64,000 nucleotides of DNA from Bacillota bacterium (GCA_023392615.1 JAEVYT010000002.1:186001-250000), one strand, 5' to 3'. Positions 1-8,534 are shown, counted from the stretch's first letter. The notes: generated from the sequence alone by a model not told the origin. Numbers and translations: made by a program.

Positions 1-57
1 AAGTGTATGAGCAAATTTTGCACCTACCTTACCGCAACCAATTACGATTATTTGCAT
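1..57 (-). CDS. TrkA-type K+ uptake NAD-binding protein (N-terminus only)
   Basis: The gene runs off the left edge; only 19 codons are visible. They encode MQIIVIGCGKVGAKFAHTL, a beta strand followed by the GxGxxG turn of a Rossmann fold, as at the start of TrkA/KtrA RCK domains that gate potassium uptake by binding NAD(H) or nucleotides. The ATG at 57-55 is preceded by a GGAG ribosome binding site. Two palindromes lie just upstream (73-192). Other Rossmann-fold proteins begin similarly, so the family call rests on a short sequence. Confidence 0.6.
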   Translation of the reverse strand, partial: MQIIVIGCGKVGAKFAHTL

Positions 58-72
58 TATCTTCTCCATTCC

Positions 73-204
73 TGAGAAAGAATTATCATTCTCACTATTC
101 CCTATAACCTGCGCAAGATTTATGCGCAAAAGAAGTTTGAGCTGAGGAAGCCGCAGGCACAAACTTTGTGTGAGAATGAATTATTATTCTCACTACTCCC
201 TATA
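73..204. repeat. Two direct repeats, each containing a 22-bp palindrome
   Basis: The sequence TGAGAAxGAATTATxATTCTCA occurs at 73-94 and again at 171-192. Each copy is an inverted repeat (TGAGAA / TTCTCA arms), and both are followed by a shared CTAxTCCCTATA tail, giving about 31 matching positions out of 34. They lie between the TrkA-like start and the first DUF1646 gene. The dyad resembles operators of Fur-type or other metal regulators, but no regulator can be assigned. A mobile repeat is the alternative. Confidence 0.55.
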
Positions 205-289
205 TCTAGTAATTATTATGATGAATTACATCACATTTATAAGTATTAAGATACAATAGATTTAATATTATATCAATATAAGATTAGTA

Positions 290-491
290 TATAATTAAAT
301 TCTAATCTAAGGGTTGCAGATGCTAAGGTGATAACTGTATATTATTTAAGTTCTGATATATTGCATAAAATAAAGCCTTATGGTAAAATGGCAATAATTT
401 AAGTGTTATAGAAGTGAAGAAAAAGTAAAGAGTATGAAGAAGGTTGCTTTCAATGAGGAGAGGGAGGTGGTTTTACCCTTATCCTTTTTTT
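290..491 (+). promoter_or_regulatory. Structured leader before DUF1646 gene, candidate Na+-I (DUF1646-motif) riboswitch
   Basis: A TATAAT-like -10 box lies at 290-295. The following 160 nt have short pairing segments (for example AAGG near 330 with CCTT near 373), and an intrinsic terminator closes the leader about 190 nt before the start codon at 684. A terminator inside a leader implies regulated readthrough. The known DUF1646-motif RNAs, now called class I Na+ riboswitches, sit before this transporter family. I could not match the aptamer consensus from memory, so the class is an inference from the gene and the attenuator. Confidence 0.4.
456..491 (+). terminator. Leader intrinsic terminator (attenuator)
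   Basis: An AGGA...GGG arm pairs with a CCC...TCCT arm and is followed directly by seven T residues, all upstream of the first DUF1646 gene. It stops transcription in the leader rather than after a gene, as in riboswitch expression platforms. The end coordinates may be off by a base. Confidence 0.6.
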
Positions 492-683
492 GTTCTATGG
501 AAAGATCTTGTTATATAAAGTGATGAAGATTCTGAATTCTATAAAATAAAATCATTCTGTGAAGGTTATGGAAGAATAAGTCTGGCGTGGGAATGAGTCA
601 AGAATGTGTTTCGTTCGAAATAGTAACTAAATTCATAATATTACTTTGGAATCAAATTTTTAATCAAATCAGGAGGTGTAGTT

Positions 684-1730
684 ATGATCGTCGGTTTAGT
701 GATAGTTTTAGGATGTATTTTTGTTCTGCCCTTTGTATTCCAAAAGGTAGAGCATAATCTTGAATTGTTCTTATTTATAATGGGCATTGCGGCAACTATT
801 ATATCAGGAACCATATCCTTACAATTAGGAGTGGAAATATTAGAAAATAAGCTTTTATACTTTATTACAGCAGCTGTTTTAATTGCTGGGCTGATCTTTC
901 GGGTGTCAGTTGGTTATATAAAAAGGATGGTTCACTACGCAACAGTAAGAATACCACTGCCTCTTTTTGTATTCTTATTAATTGTATTTTTAGGACTGAT
1001 CTCAAGCGTTATCACCGCAATTATTGCTGCGTTAATATTAGTAGAGATTGTTCATGCATTAACGCTTCGACATGAAAACAAGGTAAAGCTGACAATAGTT
1101 GCTTGCTTTTCAATAGGTCTTGGAGCTGCACTTACACCATTAGGTGAACCATTAGCCACGATTGTAGTTTCAAAACTCGATGCAGACTTTTTTTATCTTC
1201 TTCAAAGCATAGGTGTATATGCCATTCCATGCATTATTATTTTGGGTATAATTGGAGGGGTGCTTGTCAGAAAAGAAGGTGGACTGGAAAATGAAACGAC
1301 TGCGGATGTACTGACTGAGGATGAGAACGTACTACAAATTGAATCTTTAAGTGAAGTATTCCTTCGCGCAGGGAAGGTGTTTCTCTTTGTTATCTCCTTG
1401 GAATTGTTAGGAGCCGGATTTAAGCCTCTGATTGACGAGTATATAATTAACCTGCACAGTGGCCTCTTATATTGGATTAATATGTCCTCTGCAGTTCTTG
1501 ATAATGCGACTTTAGCGGCAGCCGAGATTAGTCCTGATATGACATCCACTCAGATACAGGCAATTTTAATGGGCTTATTAATCAGCGGAGGTATGTTAAT
1601 ACCGGGTAACATTCCTAATATTATTTCAGCAGGGAAGCTAAACATTAAAAGTCGTGAGTGGGCGAAGACAGGAGTTCCTCTCGGACTGATTTTGATGATT
1701 GCTATATTTATCATTATTTTTATACTCTAA
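684..1730 (+). CDS. DUF1646 family predicted cation transporter (copy 1)
   Basis: A 348-residue polytopic membrane protein of about ten hydrophobic segments, matching the DUF1646/COG4756 family of predicted cation transporters (ion-transporter superfamily like). Conserved motifs include LGEPLATIVVSKL near residue 155, SAVLDNATLAAAEISP near 270 and GGMLIPGNIPNIISAGKL near 298, the last resembling the re-entrant loops of NhaD/ArsB-type carriers. A cytoplasmic acidic loop lies near residues 200-220. The start is fixed by AGGAGGTG eight bases upstream. A closely related paralogue follows. Substrate is not shown by the sequence; Na+ export is suggested by the known association of this family with Na+ riboswitches. 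Confidence 0.8.
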   Translation: MIVGLVIVLGCIFVLPFVFQKVEHNLELFLFIMGIAATIISGTISLQLGVEILENKLLYFITAAVLIAGLIFRVSVGYIKRMVHYATVRIPLPLFVFLLIVFLGLISSVITAIIAALILVEIVHALTLRHENKVKLTIVACFSIGLGAALTPLGEPLATIVVSKLDADFFYLLQSIGVYAIPCIIILGIIGGVLVRKEGGLENETTADVLTEDENVLQIESLSEVFLRAGKVFLFVISLELLGAGFKPLIDEYIINLHSGLLYWINMSSAVLDNATLAAAEISPDMTSTQIQAILMGLLISGGMLIPGNIPNIISAGKLNIKSREWAKTGVPLGLILMIAIFIIIFIL

Positions 1731-1738
1731 TAATAAAT

Positions 1739-1772
1739 AAAAAGGTGGGTTTGTTAATGAACCCACCTTTTT
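1739..1772 (+). terminator. Terminator after DUF1646 copy 1
   Basis: A 13-bp perfect stem, AAAAAGGTGGGTT / AACCCACCTTTTT, around an 8-nt loop and ending in a T run, nine bases after the stop codon. It separates the two paralogues, so the second either has its own promoter or depends on readthrough. Confidence 0.85.
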
Positions 1773-1923
1773 ATGTTAATGAAAGAAAATGCTTATACTA
1801 TAGTGGGACAAGTATTAACATCTACAATTTATTCTTTGTTCTATGCGAAAAAGGTTCAATTACGGGCAACTTTATGTTAACATAATATTTACATGATCTA
1901 AATAAAAGATAGGAGATAAGGAA

Positions 1924-2982
1924 ATGACATTTGGACTACTTATTGTTTTGGCTATGATTTTTATATTGCCATTTGCCTTTCGAAAGATTGAGCACAATCT
2001 TGAATACTTTTTATTGGTGATGGGAGTTGCCGCTACTTTAATATCACAAACCTTGACATCCCATTTGGTAATTGAAATACTGGAAAACCGATTAATCTAT
2101 TTTATTACTGCCGCGGTATTGATTGCAGGATTAGTGTTTCGCGTATCCGTAAACAAGATTAAAAGCTTTGTTGCTTACTCAATCAATAAAATTCCTCTCT
2201 CTGTGTTTTTGTTCTTACTCATCGTGGTGTTAGGATTCTTATCAAGCTTAATTACAGCAATCATAGCAGCGCTTATTCTAGTTGAAATGGTACACGCTTT
2301 GCCATTGAGTCATGATAAGAAGGTTAAGCTCACTATTATATCCTGTTTTTCCATCGGACTTGGAGCAGCGTTGACGCCAATCGGAGAGCCACTTTCAACT
2401 ATCGTGGTATCGTCTCTTCATGCTGATTTTCTCTATTTGTTCAGCTGTATTGGTGGTTTTGCAATCCCGGGAATTATTGTTCTAGGATTATTTGGAGGGT
2501 TTTACGTCGGAAGACAAGGGACTGTACAATTGGATGTAAATGTTTCAAAAGAAGAAAGTGATGAGGAAGAAAAAAATATCGTAGAGATGGAAAGCTTAAA
2601 AGAAGTTTTTATTCGTGCGGTGAAAATCATGCTATTCGTTATAGCATTAGAATTATTAGGATCAGGGTTTAAACCTTTGATTAATGAGTATATCCTTAAT
2701 CTGAATGGACAGACGTTATATTGGATTAACATGTGTTCGGCAGTGCTTGATAATGCAACCATTGCTGCGGCTGAAATCAGTCCCGCGATGTCGTTAAAAC
2801 AAATTCAGGCAGTACTAATGGGATTATTAATCAGTGGTGGTATGCTGATTCCAGGTAATATTCCTAATATCATATCAGCCGGTAAATTAAATATAAAGAG
2901 CCGTGAGTGGGCAAAGTTTGGTGTACCGCTTGGCTTGGTATTAATGGCAATTTATTTTGTAATAATATTTGTAATTGTATAG
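1924..2982 (+). CDS. DUF1646 family predicted cation transporter (copy 2)
   Basis: A 352-residue paralogue of the gene at 684-1730, colinear over its whole length, with the same motifs (IGEPLSTIVVSSL, SAVLDNATIAAAEISP, GGMLIPGNIPNIISAGKL) and the same C-terminal KSREWAK segment. The central cytoplasmic loop is longer and more acidic (EESDEEE) than in copy 1. The start follows AGGAGATAAGGA. The 150-bp spacer shows no structure like the leader of copy 1, so the two copies are probably controlled differently. The pair looks like an old tandem duplication because the DNA sequences have diverged while the protein motifs have not. Confidence 0.8.
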   Translation: MTFGLLIVLAMIFILPFAFRKIEHNLEYFLLVMGVAATLISQTLTSHLVIEILENRLIYFITAAVLIAGLVFRVSVNKIKSFVAYSINKIPLSVFLFLLIVVLGFLSSLITAIIAALILVEMVHALPLSHDKKVKLTIISCFSIGLGAALTPIGEPLSTIVVSSLHADFLYLFSCIGGFAIPGIIVLGLFGGFYVGRQGTVQLDVNVSKEESDEEEKNIVEMESLKEVFIRAVKIMLFVIALELLGSGFKPLINEYILNLNGQTLYWINMCSAVLDNATIAAAEISPAMSLKQIQAVLMGLLISGGMLIPGNIPNIISAGKLNIKSREWAKFGVPLGLVLMAIYFVIIFVIV

Positions 2983-3022
2983 GGTTAATCTTTTTTCTAT
3001 AAGCATTACCAGATTTCTTAAT

Positions 3023-3060
3023 AAAAATAAAGAATCCCGTTTATGGGATTCTTTATTTTT
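3023..3060. terminator. Bidirectional terminator between DUF1646 and hydA
   Basis: A 16-bp stem, AAAAATAAAGAATCCC paired with its exact complement, closes a 6-nt loop. A-rich and T-rich flanks let it work on both strands, which suits the convergent genes on either side. Confidence 0.85.
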
Positions 3061-3071
3061 ATGTTCATTTA

Positions 3072-4823
3072 TTATTTATTTATACTTCTCTTAACATAAG
3101 ATGTATGAAGAAGTTCATGTGCCTTATGGCTACCTGGTTCGCCAAGGAACTCATCATAGAGAGCCTTGATAGCAGGATTTTCATGGGACTTTCTGAATGT
3201 AGAAGCTTTATCGATATCGTAGATTGCTTTCGCACGAAGTTCTCTAATATCGTTGAAGTTTCTGAAAGAAGCTGGCTGCTGAGGCTGACCGCCACCGTTT
3301 ACACAACCACCAGGACATCCCATGATCTCGATGAAGTGGTAATTTGCTTCACCGGACTGTACTTTATCAAGAAGTACTCTTGCATTTGCAAGACCGGAAG
3401 CTACTGCTACATTGATATCCATGCCAGCTACATTATAAGTAGCTTCTTTGATTCCCTGTGTACCTCTTACTTCATTGAAGTCAAGGCTTGCAAGTTCTTC
3501 GCCGGTTAAGGTTTCAACTGCTGTTCTAAGAGCTGCCTCCATAACGCCGCCGGTTACACCGAAGATAACAGCAGCGCCGGTTGAGCTACCCATAGGATCG
3601 TCAAAGTTCTCATCCGGAAGAGCGTGGAAGTCTAAACCTACACGTTTGATTAATCTAGCTAACTCACGGGTTGTAATTGAGATATCTACATCAGGAATAT
3701 CTGATCCTGCTGCACTCTGATCATCTCTGCCAATCTCGAATTTCTTAGCTGTACAAGGCATAACGCTGACAGTTACGATCTTCGCAGGATCAACACCCAT
3801 CTTCTCAGCTAAGTATGTCTTGGACATAGCGCCAAACATCTGCTGAGGAGATTTACATGAAGATAAATTATCAATCATATCTGGATAATAGTGCTCACAG
3901 TATTTAACCCAACCTGAAGAACATGAGGTGATTAAAGGTAGTGTGCCACCATTTTTTACTCTATGAAGGAACTCAGTTGCTTCTTCCATGATAGTAAGGT
4001 CGGCTGCCCAATCAGTATCGAATACTTTATCAAAGCCAAGTCGACGAAGAGCAGAAACCATCTTGCCCTCTACATTGGTACCAACTGGAAGACCGAAATC
4101 TTCACCAAGTCCTGCACGAACAGAAGGTGCAGTCTGTACAACAACGAACTTATCTGGATCAGAGATTGCTGCGATAACATCATCTGTAAAATCCTTCTCC
4201 ATAAGAGCGCCTGTAGGGCAGACAGCGATACACTGACCACAGGATACGCAGCTTGTTTCTCCTAATTCCATATCAAATGCACAAGCGATATTGGTTTTGA
4301 AACCACGCTCGTTAGCACCGATTACGCCGATACCTTGAGTATGCTCGCATACTGCGGAACAACGACGGCAAAGGATACATTTATTGTTATCACGGTACAT
4401 ATGAGCAGCAGAACCATCAATTGCATACTCAGTACGCTCGCCATCATAAAGACCTTCTGCTGTAACATTAAGATCTTTACAAAGTTTTTGAAGCTCACAG
4501 TCACCACTACGTACACAGGATAAACATTTTCTATCATGATTTGATAAGATGAGCTCAAGTGTTTTTTTGCGGGAATCAAGTACCTTAGGGGTATTAGTCC
4601 AAATTTCCATACCGTCTGCGATAGGGTATACACAGGAAGCTACAAGGCTTCTAGCGCCTTTTACCTCAACAACACAGATACGGCAAGCACCGATTTCATT
4701 GATTTCCTTTAAATAACAAAGGGTTGGAATGTCGATGCAGGCAAGCTTAGCAGCTTCTAAAATCGTAGAACCCTTAGGCGCTGCAACTGACATGCCATTT
4801 ATTTTAACATTAACAGTCTCCAT
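3072..4823 (-). CDS. hydA: NAD-linked electron-bifurcating [FeFe] hydrogenase, catalytic subunit
   Basis: A 583-residue group A hydrogenase that makes or oxidises H2 in the cytoplasm as part of a HydABC-type complex using NADH and ferredoxin. Visible in order: a plant-type 2Fe-2S domain (Cys 36, 47, 50, 64), a His-Cys3 4Fe-4S site (His96, Cys100, 103, 109), two 4Fe-4S ferredoxin clusters (Cys149-159 and 192-202), and the H-cluster domain with L1 TSCSSGW (299-305), L2 MPCTAKKFE (Cys357) and L3 MGCPGGC (Cys503, 507). The C-terminus has the small-subunit tail ending in LLHTSYVKRS. It is the last gene of the operon, 64 bp after the NuoF-like subunit, with GGAGG before the start. Unusually, L1 has Ser302 where most catalytic enzymes have the proton-relay Cys. 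Confidence 0.95.
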   Translation of the reverse strand: METVNVKINGMSVAAPKGSTILEAAKLACIDIPTLCYLKEINEIGACRICVVEVKGARSLVASCVYPIADGMEIWTNTPKVLDSRKKTLELILSNHDRKCLSCVRSGDCELQKLCKDLNVTAEGLYDGERTEYAIDGSAAHMYRDNNKCILCRRCSAVCEHTQGIGVIGANERGFKTNIACAFDMELGETSCVSCGQCIAVCPTGALMEKDFTDDVIAAISDPDKFVVVQTAPSVRAGLGEDFGLPVGTNVEGKMVSALRRLGFDKVFDTDWAADLTIMEEATEFLHRVKNGGTLPLITSCSSGWVKYCEHYYPDMIDNLSSCKSPQQMFGAMSKTYLAEKMGVDPAKIVTVSVMPCTAKKFEIGRDDQSAAGSDIPDVDISITTRELARLIKRVGLDFHALPDENFDDPMGSSTGAAVIFGVTGGVMEAALRTAVETLTGEELASLDFNEVRGTQGIKEATYNVAGMDINVAVASGLANARVLLDKVQSGEANYHFIEIMGCPGGCVNGGGQPQQPASFRNFNDIRELRAKAIYDIDKASTFRKSHENPAIKALYDEFLGEPGSHKAHELLHTSYVKRSINK

Positions 4824-4887
4824 TTCTAACCTCCATCTGCGTGGATATCACGCAACTAAATATATACGAAAGTAACCTACATTTACA

Positions 4888-6675
4888 TTATTTCTTAACA
4901 ATAGCGCCGAACTTACATTTTTCGATACAAGCGCCACACTTGATACATTTGCTCTGATCGATAATGTGAGCTTCCTTAACTTTACCCTGGATAGCACTAA
5001 CTGGACATACTCTTGAACATAATGTACATCCTTTACATTTATCCTCTTCAATTACGATAGAGAGAAGGGATTTACATACGCCTGCAGGACATTTTTTGTC
5101 AACAACGTGTGCAATGTACTCATCTTTGAAGAAATGTAATGTGGAAAGTACAGGATTAGGAGCTGTCTGGCCAAGACCACAAAGAGAATTCTCTTTTATG
5201 TAGTAGCACAGTTCTTCCATCTTCTTAAGGTCTTCCATAGTTCCTTGACCTTCAGTAATCTTCTCTAACATTTCATAGAGACGCTTTGTACCGATACGAC
5301 AAGGAGTACATTTACCACAGGATTCTTCAACGGTAAATTCGAGGAAGAATTTTGCGATATCAACCATACAGTTATCTTCATCCATAACGATAAGACCACC
5401 GGATCCCATCATAGAACCAATACTGAGTAAGTTATCGTAATCAATTTTAATGTCAAAGTGTTCTGCAGGAATACATCCGCCGGATGGTCCACCTGTCTGA
5501 GCAGCCTTGAACTTTTTGCCATTAGGAACACCACCACCGATTTCGTCAATAACTTCACGAAGAGTTGTACCCATCGGAATTTCAACAAGACCTGTGTTGT
5601 TGATTTTACCACCAAGAGCAAATACTTTAGTACCCTTGGATTTTTCTGTACCCATGGAAGCAAACCATTCAGAACCATGTAAGATGATCTGAGGAATGTT
5701 CGCATAAGTTTCAACGTTATTTAAGATAGTAGGCTTCTGGAACAGACCCTTTTGTGCAGGGAACGGAGGACGAGGACGAGGCTCACCACGATTTCCTTCA
5801 ATGGAAGTCATAAGCGCAGTCTCTTCACCACATACGAATGCACCAGCACCTAATCTGATATCAACATCAAAATCAAATCCGCTGTTAAAGATGTTCTTAC
5901 CAAGTAAACCATATTCTCTAGCCTGTTTGATCGCAATTTCCAAACGTTGTACAGCGATTGGATACTCTGCACGAACATATACATAACCCTGAGTTGCGCC
6001 GATTGCATAACCTGCAATAGCCATAGCCTCAAGAACTACGTGAGGGTCACCCTCTAATACGGAACGATCCATGAACGCGCCCGGGTCACCTTCATCTGCA
6101 TTACAACAGACATATTTTTGATCTGCTTCGTTTGCTTTTGCAAGCTTCCACTTTAAACCGGTAGGGAAACCGCCGCCGCCACGACCTCTAAGACCACTGT
6201 CTAAGATTGTCTGGATAACCTGGTCAGGAGAGTACTCAGTTAAAACTTTACCAAGAGCTTCGTAACCGTTAGTTCCGATATATTCATCAATGTTTTCTGG
6301 ATTGATAACACCACAGTTACGAAGAGCAATTCTGTGCTGTTTCTTGTAGAAATCTGTATCATTTAAGGATTTGATTCCATCTTCAGCGATCATTTCCTTG
6401 TAAAGAAGACGAGTTACAATACGTCCCTTTAATAAATGCTCAGATACGATCTCCGGAATATCTTCATCTGTTACCATAGCATAGAAGGTTGCTTCCGGGT
6501 AGATAATAAGAATTGGACCTAATGCACAAAGACCGTGACAGCCAGTCTGTACAACAGCTACTTCAGTGCTGAGACCATTCTTTTTAATTTCTGATTGCAG
6601 AGATTCGATGATTTTAACACTTCCTGAGGAAGTACATCCGGTACCACCGCAAACCAATACGTGTGAACGATACAT
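4888..6675 (-). CDS. hydB: Bifurcating hydrogenase flavoprotein subunit (NuoF-like HydB)
   Basis: A 595-residue subunit that carries the FMN and NAD(H) site and passes electrons to HydA. The N-terminus is a thioredoxin-like 2Fe-2S domain (Cys9, Cys14 and the TGCHGLC pair near 46-50). The NuoF core has GRGGGGFPTG near 165, the glycine-rich nucleotide site, and the ESCGKCTPCRIGT 4Fe-4S motif near 460. The C-terminus adds two ferredoxin clusters (CKGCTLCSRVCP and CIKCGACIEKC). This extended architecture is typical of bifurcating HydB rather than complex I NuoF. The start follows AGGAGG, and the preceding gene ends 18 bp upstream. Confidence 0.95.
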   Translation of the reverse strand: MYRSHVLVCGGTGCTSSGSVKIIESLQSEIKKNGLSTEVAVVQTGCHGLCALGPILIIYPEATFYAMVTDEDIPEIVSEHLLKGRIVTRLLYKEMIAEDGIKSLNDTDFYKKQHRIALRNCGVINPENIDEYIGTNGYEALGKVLTEYSPDQVIQTILDSGLRGRGGGGFPTGLKWKLAKANEADQKYVCCNADEGDPGAFMDRSVLEGDPHVVLEAMAIAGYAIGATQGYVYVRAEYPIAVQRLEIAIKQAREYGLLGKNIFNSGFDFDVDIRLGAGAFVCGEETALMTSIEGNRGEPRPRPPFPAQKGLFQKPTILNNVETYANIPQIILHGSEWFASMGTEKSKGTKVFALGGKINNTGLVEIPMGTTLREVIDEIGGGVPNGKKFKAAQTGGPSGGCIPAEHFDIKIDYDNLLSIGSMMGSGGLIVMDEDNCMVDIAKFFLEFTVEESCGKCTPCRIGTKRLYEMLEKITEGQGTMEDLKKMEELCYYIKENSLCGLGQTAPNPVLSTLHFFKDEYIAHVVDKKCPAGVCKSLLSIVIEEDKCKGCTLCSRVCPVSAIQGKVKEAHIIDQSKCIKCGACIEKCKFGAIVKK

Positions 6676-6693
6676 AGTGTGACCTCCTTAGGA

Positions 6694-7065
6694 CTAGCCG
6701 ATTACCTCGGCAATCGTATATTTTGTGACAACCTGACCACGAATTAAATGCTGCTCAACAACTTCTTGAGCTTTCTCAGGAGTCATTTTTATATAAGTTA
6801 CTTTATCTTTTCCTGGTTCCATTACTTCAACAATTGGTTCGTATTGACATAAACCGATACAACCGGTCTGTGTTACAGCTACGTTAGAAAGACCCTTTGT
6901 TTGAACTGCGTCGGAAAGGGCAGTAAGAACTGGTCTTGCACCACTTGCGATACCGCAGGTAGCCATACCTACGACAACACGGGTCTGCTCGCTGGATTCG
7001 CTACGAATGCCGATTTGACCCTGCATCTTTTCTCTGATTGCTTTAAGCTCTTCTAGAGATTTCAT
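6694..7065 (-). CDS. Small thioredoxin-like 2Fe-2S protein of the hydrogenase operon
   Basis: A 123-residue protein with the four-cysteine pattern of thioredoxin-like 2Fe-2S ferredoxins: a first Cys in GMATCGIASGA near residue 37 and TGCIGLC near residues 68-72. Only one Cys is in the first segment, so the cluster may be incomplete compared with the four-Cys NuoE pattern. Its C-terminus (EKAQEVVEQHLIRGQVV) resembles the matching part of the HydB N-terminal domain, suggesting shared ancestry. Genes of this type recur between nuoE-like and nuoF-like genes in clostridial hydrogenase operons, where they probably act as electron carrier or assembly subunit. Start after AGGAGG. Confidence 0.85.
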   Translation of the reverse strand: MKSLEELKAIREKMQGQIGIRSESSEQTRVVVGMATCGIASGARPVLTALSDAVQTKGLSNVAVTQTGCIGLCQYEPIVEVMEPGKDKVTYIKMTPEKAQEVVEQHLIRGQVVTKYTIAEVIG

Positions 7066-7200
7066 GCTTAATCCTCCTTATTAAATCGATAAGATTATGT
7101 TACCTAGTGTGAAGGATTGCTCCTTCATTGATAAGTTTTTAGTTTCAAAAGATTCTGTCGGAGAGATACTCTCCTTTTATAAACAACAAATTCGTTTATT

Positions 7201-7758
7201 CTAAACCGAAATTCCACCATCCGTTTCTCTTTGGTTTTCGGTCAAGTATTCTTTGATATATTCAGAGACATCCGGGGAATTTAAGGGTACATCGTTAAGA
7301 ATTTCACGAAACTGCCTAGTATCCAGTGTAAAATGATTGTCGTCGAACTGGTATGTATAAACGAAATCAGTCTGAGTATTCAAAGTAATTAACGTATGAA
7401 TAGTGCTATTCATATCGCCTAACGGCATACGATCAATATGCGATAATTTAAAGCTTGCTGTTACGGTAGTTCCGACACCAAGTTTGGAGTCGATATGAAA
7501 ACTTCCCTCGGTATTTAATGCGGCCATTTTAAAAAAGGAAACGCCTAGACCGATTTTTCGTGTGGTTCTCGTAGTAAAAAACGGATCCTCTACCCTTTGT
7601 AACTGCTCTTGAGTCATTCCACAACCATTATCAGCAATCGTAATAGTCAGAAGATCAAGTTCTCTCTGTATATGTACACTGATTTGAATCAATTCAGCTC
7701 CAGCTCGGATTGAATTGTTAGCGACGTCTAATACGTTAAGAGATAGCTCTGTCATCAT
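7201..7758 (-). CDS. HATPase-fold ATP-binding protein in hydrogenase operon
   Basis: A 185-residue protein with a GHKL/HATPase_c fold in its first 110 residues: N-box NVLDVANNSIRAGA, G1 box DNGCGM and G2-like GLGVSFFK. There is no phosphoacceptor (DHp) domain and no membrane segment, so it resembles anti-sigma-factor-type serine kinases more than a complete histidine kinase. The C-terminal 70 residues are not recognised. The start lies 2 bp after the nuoE-like stop, indicating translational coupling. A second HATPase protein sits in the divergent sensory hydrogenase operon, which suggests regulatory cross-talk, but its target is unknown. Confidence 0.85.
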   Translation of the reverse strand: MMTELSLNVLDVANNSIRAGAELIQISVHIQRELDLLTITIADNGCGMTQEQLQRVEDPFFTTRTTRKIGLGVSFFKMAALNTEGSFHIDSKLGVGTTVTASFKLSHIDRMPLGDMNSTIHTLITLNTQTDFVYTYQFDDNHFTLDTRQFREILNDVPLNSPDVSEYIKEYLTENQRETDGGISV

Positions 7759-7760
7759 AA

Positions 7761-8258
7761 TTAGTTGTTATATTTTGCAATAACGCCTTCTACATCATCA
7801 ACAGTTAATTTACCGTATACATCTTCGTTAACTGTTAATACAGGCGCAAGTCCGCATGCACCAATACAACGGCAAGACTCTAAAGAGAACTTTCCGTCCG
7901 GAGTACATCCACCATCGGATAGACCTAAGACAAGTTTAAGCTTATCAAAGATATCTCCGGCGCCTTTTACGTAACAAGCGGTTCCTAAGCAAACAGAAAT
8001 GTTGTATTTGCCCTTTGGATTCAATGAGAATTGAGAATAAAAAGTTACGATACCATATACTTTTTCTAATGGTACGTTGAGCTCGTTAGAAATAATGGTC
8101 TGTACTTCGAGTGGTAGATAGCCATATATTCCTTGTGCCTTCTGTAATATGGGCATCAGAGCACCTTTGTCATCTTTGTTTTCTGCAATGACTTGTAAAA
8201 GTGCAGCTTCCTGCTCTTTTGTTCCTGCAAAGGGTACTGTGTTATTTTGCGATCCCAT
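7761..8258 (-). CDS. hydC: Bifurcating hydrogenase NuoE-like 2Fe-2S subunit (HydC)
   Basis: A 165-residue NuoE/HydC family subunit with an N-terminal helical bundle and a C-terminal thioredoxin-like 2Fe-2S domain. The ligand pattern is CLGTACYVKG near residues 95-104 and ESCRCIGACGLAPV near 129-142. It is the first gene of the leftward hydrogenase operon (this gene, HATPase, 2Fe-2S protein, hydB, hydA) and starts after AGGAGG. In the complex it relays electrons around the flavin of the NuoF-like subunit. Confidence 0.95.
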   Translation of the reverse strand: MGSQNNTVPFAGTKEQEAALLQVIAENKDDKGALMPILQKAQGIYGYLPLEVQTIISNELNVPLEKVYGIVTFYSQFSLNPKGKYNISVCLGTACYVKGAGDIFDKLKLVLGLSDGGCTPDGKFSLESCRCIGACGLAPVLTVNEDVYGKLTVDDVEGVIAKYNN

Positions 8259-8302
8259 TCTTTAACCTCCTTGAAATAAATTGTGTCGCCACAAACAGTC
8301 AC

Positions 8303-8334
8303 ATTATATCATAAGTATGTTAAAAAATCTACAA
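8303..8334 (-). promoter_or_regulatory. Candidate hyd operon promoter with Rex-like site
   Basis: On the minus strand an extended -10 (TGATATAAT; the TATAAT is at 8308-8303) lies 45 bp before the nuoE-like start. Directly upstream, 8334-8317 reads TTGTAGATTTTTTAACAT, which matches the Rex redox-repressor consensus TTGTTAA-N4-TTAACAA at about 11 of 14 fixed positions. No good -35 box lies at standard spacing. Rex control of NADH-linked fermentation genes is known in Clostridia; its use here is inferred. Confidence 0.4.
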
Positions 8335-8459
8335 AAATTATTAACAACTATGAGATCTTTTTATAGTTGCTAATATGCAACATGCATAGGCTGTAATGCC
8401 GAGAAAATCGGCACTTAAGCATATTATATATTACCTGTTCTGTGATAACAATATTGTAA

Positions 8460-8488
8460 TTGCTGTCAAATAATATGTATGTTATAAT
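8460..8488 (+). promoter_or_regulatory. Sigma-A type promoter for the PAS/GGDEF gene
   Basis: TTGCTG (8460-8465) and a perfect TATAAT (8483-8488) are separated by 17 bp, 47 bp before the chosen start codon. It is divergent from the hydrogenase operon promoter. Confidence 0.6.
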
Positions 8489-8534
8489 GAAGCTATCTCT
8501 ACTATATACTATTTTTACACAGAAAGGTTTCGAC

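Noticed and set aside
3105..5986. Numerous plus-strand ORFs opposite hydA and hydB
   Set aside because: They are shadows of the hydrogenase genes; the minus-strand frames carry all cofactor motifs.
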